IMG/VR virus record: IMGVR_UViG_3300021142_002226
Coordinates: 1 to 64,000 of that record
Length of the DNA: 64,000 nt
Direction: 5' to 3' (one strand)
Source of the DNA: a virus
The notes beneath the pieces were generated by a model. It saw only the letters and a program-made list of their open reading frames with translations. It did no database searches and was not told the DNA's origin. Below are positions 46,087 to 54,865 of this stretch, one piece after another (the first letter of the stretch is position 1; each line of letters starts with the position of its first letter). Made by a program: the position numbers and the translations under genes.

Positions 46087-47843
46087 GGTTTATCTGTATA
46101 TGTTTGGAATGGATTATTATCAAGGTTTTGTTGGTTTGTTGTATCACCAATTAGTGTATCAGTTATAGAATTTAAATCATTTATAAGATTGTTCAAATCA
46201 TTTATTCCGCCATTGTTCAATAAATCGGCCTGGCTAATATCGTTGATATTCAAATCGTATTTTGTTGTTTTATTTTTTTCAATATTCAAAATAAAGTTAA
46301 TATTATTAAAAACATAATATGAATTATTCATGAATGGAAAATCAACAGTAACACCATTTTCATCAGCAACGCCAATATCATAAAGATCCCTCCATAAATA
46401 TGTTTTTTTGGTTAAACTATATGATGCGTAATCTGGCATATTCAATACATTATTACCAGTTTCAACATAGCTCGATAAATGTTTTATTGTTATATTTGTG
46501 AACGGATTATAGTGAAATAGAACATCATTATGTATAAATCTATGATACATAGGTGTTATTTCGGTTTCTGTTAAATTTTCAAGACTGTATTCACATAATG
46601 ATATCATGTGTATATCACCAACTTTAGGCTTTGATGCTAATAACGTGGTTTTAGCTGGCGATACCATTTCAAAACCATCTGAATCTGTTGTGAATTCTAT
46701 TAAATTATAAAAATTTGCTTCAACATCACCAAAAGTTGCATCGCTTGTACTACCGTTTTTGAATACCCCTATATACAAATTATTTAATGGATAATTTAAA
46801 TTATCTCTTAATAAATCTGTATTTATTGTTTGCTTAAAAATGAAATTTTTATTAATACTACCGTAAGTTGATTGGGAAAATGCACAATCATCAAAATTAT
46901 CAAGAACCGCCAAAACCTGTGCTTTCTTCACATAATATTCTAATATTTCATTGTTTTGTATTTTTCTTATGAAATAACTTGGTTTTGCAACTTTATATAT
47001 ACTTGGTCTATTTGATACAAAGTTTTCTATATCTACAGGTGTAAAATTAAAATCTATATTTCTTATACTAAATTTTAATGTGTTAGTTGTTGTAGTAGAA
47101 ACTTTTTGAGTATTATTGATTAAAAATGATTGTAGCTTTTTTGGACTAACATTTACCTTTATATTGTTATAACCATTTTCAGCATTCATCAAAGCAACAT
47201 TATTCAATGGTGAATATACTTTGGTTGGTGTAATAAATTTATTATAATTAAATGATGCGTTAACCGTTATAAGATTACCATTAACACTTGTTATTTCATA
47301 TATACCTGAACCTAAATATTGAGCATTATTTGGATCTGTATTTGTTATATACACACTGTCACCTTGGGAAAAATTATGACCAAGATATAATAAAAAACCA
47401 GCTGTATTATCTTTAAGACTTTGAGTTTTTGTTAAAGCAGGTAAACCATTATTTAGATCGTATGTGACATCATTTTTAACATTATTCAATATTTTTTGAC
47501 CTTTAAATCCGTTATCTTGAATAGGTTGTAACAACACAACACTCCAATTCTGGTTTGTAAAATCCAATAAGTTTCTATTGATAGTTATTGGTGTTACCGC
47601 AACTGGTTTGGATGATTTATTTACAGGATTGGTATTAATGATTGGGTTAATTTTACCATATATTCTAAAATTATTAGAGGATTGTTTTTCTAATATAAAT
47701 TGGCTGTCTTGACTAATCTCAAGAAATAAATTTGTTTCTATAGTATTAGATGACGGTTGTTCCAATATAAGTCTTGTACTCAAATCAACATTTGAGTTTG
47801 CCGTGCTTTTATACTGTCCTAATACTTCTGTTAAATTATCCAT
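46080..47843 (-). CDS. Structural protein, 587 aa
   Basis: The frame reaches 47873, but the ATG at 47843 (MDNLTEVLGQYKSTANSN) lies two bases past the upstream stop and is the natural start. The protein is strand-rich with repeated Asn/Thr turns and a C-terminal Asn-rich segment (INDLNNLINDLNSITD). It belongs to the tightly packed tail block. Function not recognised. Confidence 0.6.
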   Translation of the reverse strand: MDNLTEVLGQYKSTANSNVDLSTRLILEQPSSNTIETNLFLEISQDSQFILEKQSSNNFRIYGKINPIINTNPVNKSSKPVAVTPITINRNLLDFTNQNWSVVLLQPIQDNGFKGQKILNNVKNDVTYDLNNGLPALTKTQSLKDNTAGFLLYLGHNFSQGDSVYITNTDPNNAQYLGSGIYEITSVNGNLITVNASFNYNKFITPTKVYSPLNNVALMNAENGYNNIKVNVSPKKLQSFLINNTQKVSTTTTNTLKFSIRNIDFNFTPVDIENFVSNRPSIYKVAKPSYFIRKIQNNEILEYYVKKAQVLAVLDNFDDCAFSQSTYGSINKNFIFKQTINTDLLRDNLNYPLNNLYIGVFKNGSTSDATFGDVEANFYNLIEFTTDSDGFEMVSPAKTTLLASKPKVGDIHMISLCEYSLENLTETEITPMYHRFIHNDVLFHYNPFTNITIKHLSSYVETGNNVLNMPDYASYSLTKKTYLWRDLYDIGVADENGVTVDFPFMNNSYYVFNNINFILNIEKNKTTKYDLNINDISQADLLNNGGINDLNNLINDLNSITDTLIGDTTNQQNLDNNPFQTYTDKPC

Positions 47844-47844
47844 A

Positions 47845-50145
47845 TTATTTCTTAACTTTATAATATAATTCAATATCTTTTAATGCATTATTTGGTTCAA
47901 ATCTTCCAAAATAATAGAAATTGTTATTGAATAAGTTAGCTTTATAGTTAGTTGTTGAAAACGAATTGATTGATTTTGAATAATCGGTTTCTGCCTGAGT
48001 AATGTCACCTTTTCTGAATGAAGAATAAACACCATTAGATATTAACACATCAAGATCATCTGTAATATCAACAACATTAAAATCCATAAATTCTGTCAAG
48101 AAGATATCTTCAACTGAATTTATAAAAGGGCCGTATGTATATTGTAAATTTACGGCTTGAGTATATGGATTCTGTATACCATAAGAATTCGCTGTGGAAC
48201 CAACAACATTTTGAAGTTCCAAAGCATAACCAGTCAAAAATGGTGCTGGTAATGTTGTATTGTCACCATAATCCCATGTTAGGTTTTGACCGTATGTGGA
48301 TACGCCATTAGAATTAAAAAAACTACCTGCACTATATAGCTCTCTGAAAACATCCCCTGAATTAACACCATTCAATCCAACACCAATACCCAAGTATTTT
48401 TCGTATTCTTTTATTGGTGTGTTATATGTAACCGAACCATCAATATATGGTATGTTAATAATTGCAGCTGGTGATATTATATCATCGGTACTATTTGGTG
48501 CAGGATATGGATATGCTGTTGGTTGTAAATCAATTTTTATCCTTGGCATTAAAACCGAACCAATTATATCAATACTATTTGTATCATTTGTAATATTTGG
48601 AATATCTCTGAAATCAACTGGATAATTCCAATAGATGTCATTAGATACTTTATACGGACTTGTATACGGAAACCACGATACATAATTACCTGATTCCCTA
48701 ACATCATCAATTGTATGTTTATAATAAGTTGTTTTTAATGTATAAAACCTTCTTTTTCTATCGTGTATATCATATTCGAATAAAGAAGTCGATATATCAT
48801 TCCAACCACCAAGATTCGGATCTCCATCATTTGTTGATGGAACTCTAAAACCAGGTAATATTGGATTGGAATACCAGCCCTCTGGTTGTCTTCTACCGTA
48901 CCATGATTCGGAATTTTCATAAAATTCAAATGTATAATGTCCTTTTGTAGGAATACCTGTCTTTTTATCTTTGGATGGTAAAAGATCACCAAACTCATTA
49001 TAGGAATAATAATCCTCATACATTGGTAATGCTAATCTAAATATACCATTATTAACAGATAATTCATATACACCAGTTCTTTGTCTACTCACCCCATCAT
49101 CCGCCAATTTATAGACAACAACTTTAGGATTTTGGAATGGATAAATATCACCATTCATATATCCAAGAGATGAATCTGTTGCAAGTATCTGTGGTTGATT
49201 TGGAAATGCTTTGGTGTTATCTTGTAATTGTGCCATCTTGTATGTTGCCGAATCAATAGTAAATCCACCTGACAAAGAATCAAGATAACCAAAAAATACT
49301 GCTGACGGCGTGTATTTAAAATTGACTGTAAAATCACATCTTGTTATACCCACATCGCAAAAATTATCATCACCCCAGAATGGTGCAACGTTAATTGTTT
49401 TTTGCCCATGAAATATATTTGGCATAGATGATATGTCCAACTTTATCTCCACAGCAAAGTTGTTATTACCGTAATAGGTATAATCTGGTATTTTATTAGG
49501 ATCTACTGTTTGACTTGTTGTTGTACCAAATGCACTTATTAATGTACCAAGACTATCTAACGCATTATTAACTGTTGTTAATTGTACAAGATCATTAGCT
49601 GAAATATCAAATGATTCTGTATCGAAAACATCGAAATCCATAACAACATCTTGTTTACCTAATGGTACACCAAATATCATATAATCACCAGCATGGTTAG
49701 TTATGGTTGTATATTTATAATATTTTTCAAAAACCTCAACAGATTGTGGATAATGAACAAAATCATTTATATTAGGGAAATTACCAACCGCTCTATGACT
49801 TGGGTTCGCACCTCTAACTCTTGGTAACAAGTTATATCTTACACCATTTGGATATGTATCTGTCAATGATGTAAATGGATATAGTTGTGTTATTTCTGGT
49901 CTTTCTTGATCGTCAGCAGATATTGGTACAAATACAGTAACTTTAGCATTTTGAACCCCAAATCCATTTGTTAATGTAACTCTACCGACAATAACACCAA
50001 AATCCGAACACATTCTTCTATATGCATCGGTACTTGTAATTTTCAAACTCAAAACATCAAGAGTTTCAAACTCTTGTTCTAAGTTTACTCTTACAACTTT
50101 TTCATTTTTATTATTTAAATTTATCGGTATTCTTATATCACTCAT
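47845..50145 (-). CDS. Large tail/baseplate protein with carboxypeptidase-like Ig domain, 766 aa
   Basis: Residues 45-75 (GVIVGRVTLTNGFGVQNAKVTVFVP) and the later NHAGDYMIFGVPLGKQDV form the two halves of a carboxypeptidase-regulatory-like (beta-sandwich) domain, which in virion proteins mediates sugar or surface contact. A Cys-bearing strand pair (FCDVGITRCDFTV) follows, and the rest is Tyr/Asn/Pro-rich. It lies directly behind the gp6-like gene, where T4 encodes further wedge proteins. Identity within the baseplate is not certain. Confidence 0.65.
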   Translation of the reverse strand: MSDIRIPINLNNKNEKVVRVNLEQEFETLDVLSLKITSTDAYRRMCSDFGVIVGRVTLTNGFGVQNAKVTVFVPISADDQERPEITQLYPFTSLTDTYPNGVRYNLLPRVRGANPSHRAVGNFPNINDFVHYPQSVEVFEKYYKYTTITNHAGDYMIFGVPLGKQDVVMDFDVFDTESFDISANDLVQLTTVNNALDSLGTLISAFGTTTSQTVDPNKIPDYTYYGNNNFAVEIKLDISSMPNIFHGQKTINVAPFWGDDNFCDVGITRCDFTVNFKYTPSAVFFGYLDSLSGGFTIDSATYKMAQLQDNTKAFPNQPQILATDSSLGYMNGDIYPFQNPKVVVYKLADDGVSRQRTGVYELSVNNGIFRLALPMYEDYYSYNEFGDLLPSKDKKTGIPTKGHYTFEFYENSESWYGRRQPEGWYSNPILPGFRVPSTNDGDPNLGGWNDISTSLFEYDIHDRKRRFYTLKTTYYKHTIDDVRESGNYVSWFPYTSPYKVSNDIYWNYPVDFRDIPNITNDTNSIDIIGSVLMPRIKIDLQPTAYPYPAPNSTDDIISPAAIINIPYIDGSVTYNTPIKEYEKYLGIGVGLNGVNSGDVFRELYSAGSFFNSNGVSTYGQNLTWDYGDNTTLPAPFLTGYALELQNVVGSTANSYGIQNPYTQAVNLQYTYGPFINSVEDIFLTEFMDFNVVDITDDLDVLISNGVYSSFRKGDITQAETDYSKSINSFSTTNYKANLFNNNFYYFGRFEPNNALKDIELYYKVKK

Positions 50146-50146
50146 A

Positions 50147-51982
50147 TTATATTAATGTTCTAATTGGTGTTGATACAACTGGTATTACAACTATATCACT
50201 ATTAGGGTTTCTTAATTGTAGAATTTGATTTTCGTCACAATTTAATATACCTGTTGTTATATCTATCTCCCCTGTTGAGGTGTCTAAAATGTTTTGATTA
50301 ATAGTATTTTGTGAATATCCTGAAGTTGTTTCATTAAAAACCTTGATATAATTTAAATTAAGAACACCTTGTATTTGGGAAATTATTTTATTCAAGTTGT
50401 AAACATAATAACTTTGACCCATTTGTCTATTAGTTGAAACAAATTCATTGGTTACAGCAGAAATTATTTGTGTTACTGTTGAAAGTTGTGATGTTGAATC
50501 TACAACAACAGATATTTCAAAACCCAAATCAACAACTTCGCCAGGTTTTACAACAACATAATCATTTATCATCCTATATTCTGAAAGATATGTAGCTATA
50601 TTTTCGAGTATAACACTTGTTATTTGTGAATCGAAAGCGCCACTACTATCAACAGTTATTGGATTAACTTCTATTTTATTTTGATTTTGTCTCACACCTA
50701 CTCTTGCTGGGGTACCAAATTTACTTGGCATACCCAGTAATATTGCTTTATAATCATTTAATGTTACAGCTCTGTTTTGAGCAGCGAAATTATATGATAT
50801 ATAATTTCTCAATTCCTCAATTGATGGAGCTTCACCTCCACCCACAGCTGGTGTAATGTTAGTAACAGTCAAAGAGCCTTGTACGATACCATTAAGCTGC
50901 GCATCAGGGCCATTCAAAGTTATATTCAAATATCCAAATGATGTAATCACATTAGCGCCAACATTACTTGAGGATCCACCACCAACTCTATATTTTACAT
51001 ACATTGTTGTATTTGTTAGTGGTGCATAACCTAAACTATTATTGTTCAATAAATTACTTAATGAAATACTATTACCAGATAGAAATGAATCAAGTATATC
51101 GAATGCTTGGTTTGTTTGTCCACCGAATGTTAAAGTACAAAAACCTGTAGGTGTAAATTCTCTCACAAATCTATAGTTTGTATCTAACCATATACCTTTG
51201 TAAATACCATCACTTGTTGGCGGTACAGTTGTATCGTATACAAAAACTGAATTTTCAGCTAATGAATTTACCTCATACCATTTGTTTGTTGGTGAAGCAA
51301 ACTCGTTATCTGTAGGATTAGTTGTGAAGTTTATACCGTTTTTGTGAATCACAGACTCAATATCAAGAACATTATTTTCTGGTAATGTTATTTGATAAAA
51401 AGGTGTTGGTGGTGTATTGTTAAATACTTGCGTATATATTCTCGTTGTACCAGCGACAACTATACCTGTTTTGGTAATCAAATATGCTGTTAATATACCA
51501 TTATTGAAAACTGGTGTTTTTGTTCTATCTAAAGCACCAGAAGAGTTCAGGTTACTACTAAAATCAACATCATACAAAAGTTCAAAAGTTTGGCCATTAC
51601 CTTGTACTTGGGTACCAGCTTTTAAAACAGGTAAATATCTTGTGTCTTCAGCATCACCAAAAACTGGTACTTGAACTGAGAATTGGCATACGGCTATACT
51701 TGCTGATAATGTTGGTAATTTTAAACCATAAGTTTTAGCTATATTAAACAGCGATCTTCCTTCTTGAGCAAAATCAAGTACAGTTTCCTGTAATGACCTA
51801 TCAATATTAAAATGTAGGTTATCCGCCAATGCCGCTCCAAGGTCAAGAAAGACAGACATAATTGATCCATCATTAAAGTTTTGGATTACATCAGGATAAT
51901 ATTTATTTATATAATCTATCTGCTCTTGTCTTAAAGTAGCAAAGTCTCTACTACCGTATGATATTGTATTTGTTGTTGCCAT
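50147..51982 (-). CDS. Baseplate wedge protein, gp6/BaseplateJ-like
   Basis: A 611-residue protein with a BaseplateJ-family N-terminus: YGSRDFATLRQEQIDYINKY, then a segment FNDGSIMSVFLDLGAALADNL, then helices. A central VGGGEAPSIEELRNYISYNF followed by TLNDYKAILLGMPSKFG is the characteristic BaseplateJ core. In T4 gp6 forms the iris ring of the baseplate and contacts gp25, gp53 and gp7; the gp25-like gene lies two bases upstream here as well. This anchors the assignment of the whole downstream block to baseplate and tail. Confidence 0.9.
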   Translation of the reverse strand: MATTNTISYGSRDFATLRQEQIDYINKYYPDVIQNFNDGSIMSVFLDLGAALADNLHFNIDRSLQETVLDFAQEGRSLFNIAKTYGLKLPTLSASIAVCQFSVQVPVFGDAEDTRYLPVLKAGTQVQGNGQTFELLYDVDFSSNLNSSGALDRTKTPVFNNGILTAYLITKTGIVVAGTTRIYTQVFNNTPPTPFYQITLPENNVLDIESVIHKNGINFTTNPTDNEFASPTNKWYEVNSLAENSVFVYDTTVPPTSDGIYKGIWLDTNYRFVREFTPTGFCTLTFGGQTNQAFDILDSFLSGNSISLSNLLNNNSLGYAPLTNTTMYVKYRVGGGSSSNVGANVITSFGYLNITLNGPDAQLNGIVQGSLTVTNITPAVGGGEAPSIEELRNYISYNFAAQNRAVTLNDYKAILLGMPSKFGTPARVGVRQNQNKIEVNPITVDSSGAFDSQITSVILENIATYLSEYRMINDYVVVKPGEVVDLGFEISVVVDSTSQLSTVTQIISAVTNEFVSTNRQMGQSYYVYNLNKIISQIQGVLNLNYIKVFNETTSGYSQNTINQNILDTSTGEIDITTGILNCDENQILQLRNPNSDIVVIPVVSTPIRTLI

Positions 51983-51984
51983 AA

Positions 51985-52401
51985 TTAGAATGTAATTGTT
52001 ACGTCATCAGAAACCTCAAAAGTTCTGGAAGTTATTGTATAATCAATTGTTACTGTTACTTTATGATGTGATTGTTGATCATTAACATATGCTGGATCAG
52101 TATCATATCGTTTTATATTAATTGTATTAATTTTTAAATTTGGTAAAAATGCTGTGCAAGCATCCTTTATTTCATTTTGGATTGCTGTTGTTACATTATC
52201 CGTCAATGGTTCAAATATATATTGATATAAATTTGTACCAAATTCTGGTAAAAAATATCTTGATCCCTTTCTTGTTAATAAAAGGTGTACCAAATCAGAT
52301 TTTATTTCTTTCTCAGGATATGTTGTTAAATCCAAAAAATCACCGTTTGTAGAATCCTGGAAAGGAAAATTTATACCTATTGTTTTTTGCCTGAAATTCA
52401 T
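51985..52401 (-). CDS. Baseplate wedge protein gp25-like (GPW_gp25 family)
   Basis: A 138-residue member of the gp25/lysozyme-like family. The signature is LLLTRKGSRYFLPEFGTNL followed by YIFEPLTDNVTTAIQNEI. T4 gp25 nucleates sheath assembly on the baseplate and sits next to gp6, matching the gene order here. First gene of the structural block, with an ACTATTTATATTAAA box about 20 bases before the ATG and a terminator ahead of it. Confidence 0.92.
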   Translation of the reverse strand: MNFRQKTIGINFPFQDSTNGDFLDLTTYPEKEIKSDLVHLLLTRKGSRYFLPEFGTNLYQYIFEPLTDNVTTAIQNEIKDACTAFLPNLKINTINIKRYDTDPAYVNDQQSHHKVTVTIDYTITSRTFEVSDDVTITF

Positions 52402-52446
52402 GTCAAATATTTAATATAAATAGTAATCAAAATAAAATTATAGTCA

Positions 52447-52478
52447 ATAAAAAAAACCACCCAGAGAACTGAGTGGTT
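52447..52478 (-). terminator. Intrinsic terminator behind HNH endonuclease gene
   Basis: On the minus strand AACCAC, one mismatch, CAG pairs with its complement across AGAA/TTCT, and the stem is followed by eight or more T residues. It separates the reductase/endonuclease region from the gp25-led structural block. Confidence 0.85.
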
Positions 52479-52505
52479 CATATTTAAAATATTTAAATAT
52501 TTAGT

Positions 52506-53063
52506 TTATATTCCTGAATTACATTCAGCAACCAATTTACACATGTATATAAAATAATCTTGTGAATAAATCCGTTTCATCATATTAATATCTTTATGTA
52601 CCCATTGTACATTTTCTTCAATATAACCTTTATTATTATCAATTCTGTCTAAAGACATTGTCATATTATTATATGTACTTTCTAACAACAAACCACTTAA
52701 AGAGCATAATTTATTCTGTTTTATAAACAAATCGTTTAGATAAGATATTGTTAGTTTAAATTCTATATTTCTAAGTTTAGCATCTCTTTTTATTTTACTA
52801 AAAACTTTACCAGGTATATTATTAAACCCTTTCCATGATGGGTTATTTTCTTTTTTTAATGAGTTACCACAATTTAAACATTTTGTTGATGTACCTTTGA
52901 TTAAAGAGTAACACGATACTTTTTTTATTTCACCACAAGAGCATTTACATGTTACTTTAGCTTCTTTTTCAATTATAATTTTTTCATCAATAATAGAATA
53001 TTCGCCATATTTTTGACCAATAGTAAATTTATTTGAATATTTAGATGTATTTTTACGTCCCAT
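52506..53063 (-). CDS. HNH homing endonuclease, free-standing
   Basis: A 185-residue protein. The N-terminal part has a zinc-ribbon-like set of cysteines (CKCSCG at 39-44, CLNCG at 62-66), probably for DNA binding. The C-terminal part is an HNH domain in the form seen in phage homing enzymes: CSLSGL at about 120, LDRIDNNKGY at 138-147 and NVQWVHKDIN at 151-160, with a helical tail. It lies 63 bases behind the reductase gene, after a perfect 13-bp hairpin. As with T4 HNH genes it is likely a selfish element that cuts a related phage genome near this site. Confidence 0.85.
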   Translation of the reverse strand: MGRKNTSKYSNKFTIGQKYGEYSIIDEKIIIEKEAKVTCKCSCGEIKKVSCYSLIKGTSTKCLNCGNSLKKENNPSWKGFNNIPGKVFSKIKRDAKLRNIEFKLTISYLNDLFIKQNKLCSLSGLLLESTYNNMTMSLDRIDNNKGYIEENVQWVHKDINMMKRIYSQDYFIYMCKLVAECNSGI

Positions 53064-53088
53064 ATTAATAAATAGTATAGTATTTCCA

Positions 53089-53119
53089 TAAGGTGTTGGT
53101 AGATGATACCAACACCTTA
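53089..53119. other. Perfect 13-bp hairpin between reductase and HNH genes
   Basis: TAAGGTGTTGGTA at 53089-53101 and its complement at 53107-53119 enclose a five-base loop (GATGA). It begins eight bases past the reductase stop codon. No T tract follows on either strand, so it is not a standard terminator; an RNA-processing site or a translation-control hairpin for the HNH gene is possible. Confidence 0.75.
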
Positions 53120-53126
53120 AGAAAAT

Positions 53127-53804
53127 TTATCTTACTTCGCACCCATTTGCACCACATGCAACCTCGCCTTTTTGGTCAGTATTGTCTTCATGTTCGATTA
53201 TTTTTGTTAAATCGATAGCTGTTAAATGATTTATCATTTCATCGTATTCTTCTTTAGTGATGTCAGTAAAGGGGGCTTGGATATAACTTCCACCATCATA
53301 AGGTAATACAGATAATCCATTATAGAATTCTTTATTATCCCACATCCATGTACCTACTGTATCCCATTCATCTTCCTTGATTGCAATAGTAGCTGATACG
53401 TTATGTGTGTTTTCACCCTTTCTATGGCCAGGTTTAATCCATTCTTTGCTAATTTTTTTAACTCTTTCCAACAAATTTATAGCTGATTCAGTTCTATAAA
53501 TTGAGTTTTCTGGTGCTTTTTGAGGAACACTGATAACAGCCGTATCGTGTGGTCTAAAATATTCATCTTCAATAAGTTCTGGATGATACATATATAAATA
53601 ATTATATATTGACTCATTTTTACCAACACGGATTCTACGGATGTAATAATCATTGTGCCATGCGTGAATACCTGAAGATGTACCAAGAACTAATGAGCTT
53701 GTATTATGCGATACAATACCGTTCTTTAATTGATAGTTTGGTGTATCCTCAACTTCAATATCCACCGTAAAGTTTTTCTTAATTTCCTTTTTAATTATTT
53801 TCAT
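53127..53804 (-). CDS. nrdJ: Ribonucleotide reductase class II, C-terminal part, with C-half of split intein
   Basis: A 225-residue protein. Residues 1-34 are the C-terminal half of an intein (DIEVEDTPNYQLKNGIVSHN at 15-34, with Asn34 as the cyclising residue). Residues 35-225 continue the reductase that stops at KPSG in the gene at 54866-58507: TSSLVLGTSSGIHAWHND resumes the conserved KPSG-TxS phosphate-binding loop. The end, ACGANGCEVR, carries the paired cysteines that re-reduce the active site. Protein splicing in trans with the N-terminal gene product is needed to make the enzyme. The ATG overlaps the stop of the endonuclease gene lying in the break. Confidence 0.9.
   Translation of the reverse strand: MKIIKKEIKKNFTVDIEVEDTPNYQLKNGIVSHNTSSLVLGTSSGIHAWHNDYYIRRIRVGKNESIYNYLYMYHPELIEDEYFRPHDTAVISVPQKAPENSIYRTESAINLLERVKKISKEWIKPGHRKGENTHNVSATIAIKEDEWDTVGTWMWDNKEFYNGLSVLPYDGGSYIQAPFTDITKEEYDEMINHLTAIDLTKIIEHEDNTDQKGEVACGANGCEVR
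53703..53804 (-). mobile_element. C-terminal half of split intein (reductase site 3)
   Basis: 34 residues with intein blocks F and G: FTVDIEVEDTPNYQLKNG, then VSHN before Thr35 of the extein, which would be the +1 nucleophile. Its partner is the 111-residue N-half at 54869-55201. Confidence 0.88.
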
Positions 53805-54816
53805 ATATTTTATTTTTTAATTCAATTATTATATTTTCTTTGTTTTTTTGATAATCATTCTCCCATACAGTGATAACCGCATAACCACGATTGATATATA
53901 GGTTGTCTTTCTCATTATCAATTAATCTCACTTCTTTTACTGTTTTATTAACTCTTGGTATTATTAGGTTTTCGTTATTAAAGATATTTTCCGAACCATG
54001 CCAAAAATCACCGTGATAATTGATAATTACTTTTATGTCTGGCAATATTATATCTGGATATAATATACTATTTTTAATTTTATAATTTTTCTTTTCTGAG
54101 TTGGTTAATATTATACCGTACTTCTCTTGATAACCTAAAATAGTCCCTTTGTAGAATTGTCTTATATCATTTTCCAATAATATTTGTCCTTTAGAAACAT
54201 TATCACCACACATTATGGCTTTAGTTGTTTGTATAACCCAATCATTATATTTAATTACACCATCAACTTCACCATATTTAGCTTTCCACCATTCAATATT
54301 TCTACTTTGGTGTTCGGTTAATTTATGTTTTGCTTCTTCGATATTACCTTTACACTTCTCAATCCAATAATTTAATCCCCAGGAAGATGTTAATCTATTT
54401 TTTTCACGATAAATATTATACTTCTCAACACCCTTATCGTAGTTACCACACTCTTTAGCAAAATTATCAATCGACCTAATGGATTTTACTTGATGTTTAG
54501 TTCTAATAATATCTATTTCTTCATTAGAGAACCCATTATTTTTTAACGTATCTTCACTAACAGATAATTTAGAGTTTTTTTCTAACCATTTGCTTGTACC
54601 ATCTTTATCACCAAATTTATCAACGTACCATTTCTTAGTACCACGAATTTTTAGTTTATTTTTGTAACTTAACCATCTCAAAGAACCCTCTTCTAAACCA
54701 TATTTTTTAATTAAATTATCTTCTGTAATAGCTGATAATTTTTTACGTTCTTCCCAGAGCCTTAAACCCTCAAATTCACCATACTTTTTAATCCAAGATT
54801 GTTTCACTGATGCCAT
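53791..54816 (-). CDS. Vsr-like homing endonuclease located in the split-intein break
   Basis: A 341-residue protein. The C-terminal nuclease domain (about 245-325) has the Vsr-like/EDxHD pattern: YPDIILPDIKVIINYHGDFWHG, then LIDNEKDNLYINRGYAVITVWENDY, the layout of very-short-patch-repair-related homing enzymes. The N-terminal part holds five copies of a W/Y-x-x-K-Y/F-G-x-x-x-G-x-x-x-W unit (near residues 8, 35, 63, 150 and 176), probably DNA-reading modules. Enzymes of this family are known to lie between the halves of genes broken by split inteins in phage metagenomes (Dassa and colleagues described such fractured genes). Position and family therefore agree. The sequence before it has a TATTTATATAAAA box. 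Confidence 0.85.
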   Translation of the reverse strand: MASVKQSWIKKYGEFEGLRLWEERKKLSAITEDNLIKKYGLEEGSLRWLSYKNKLKIRGTKKWYVDKFGDKDGTSKWLEKNSKLSVSEDTLKNNGFSNEEIDIIRTKHQVKSIRSIDNFAKECGNYDKGVEKYNIYREKNRLTSSWGLNYWIEKCKGNIEEAKHKLTEHQSRNIEWWKAKYGEVDGVIKYNDWVIQTTKAIMCGDNVSKGQILLENDIRQFYKGTILGYQEKYGIILTNSEKKNYKIKNSILYPDIILPDIKVIINYHGDFWHGSENIFNNENLIIPRVNKTVKEVRLIDNEKDNLYINRGYAVITVWENDYQKNKENIIIELKNKIYENN

Positions 54817-54828
54817 AACTATTCATTT

Positions 54829-54838
54829 TATATAAATA
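54829..54838 (-). promoter_or_regulatory. TATTTATATA box upstream of Vsr-like endonuclease
   Basis: Minus strand CTATTTATATAAAATGAATAG, with CTATT and AATAG also able to pair, about 18 bases before the ATG at 54816. It could give the endonuclease and the C-terminal reductase part their own transcript. Confidence 0.4.
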
Positions 54839-54865
54839 GTCTAACAACAGTGAAACGAACTGAAT

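Noticed and set aside
52434-52505. A second displaced gene tail, of the reductase, behind the HNH gene, by analogy with rnh.
   Set aside because: Translation of the region in all minus-strand frames gives nothing like the reductase end ACGANGCEVR.
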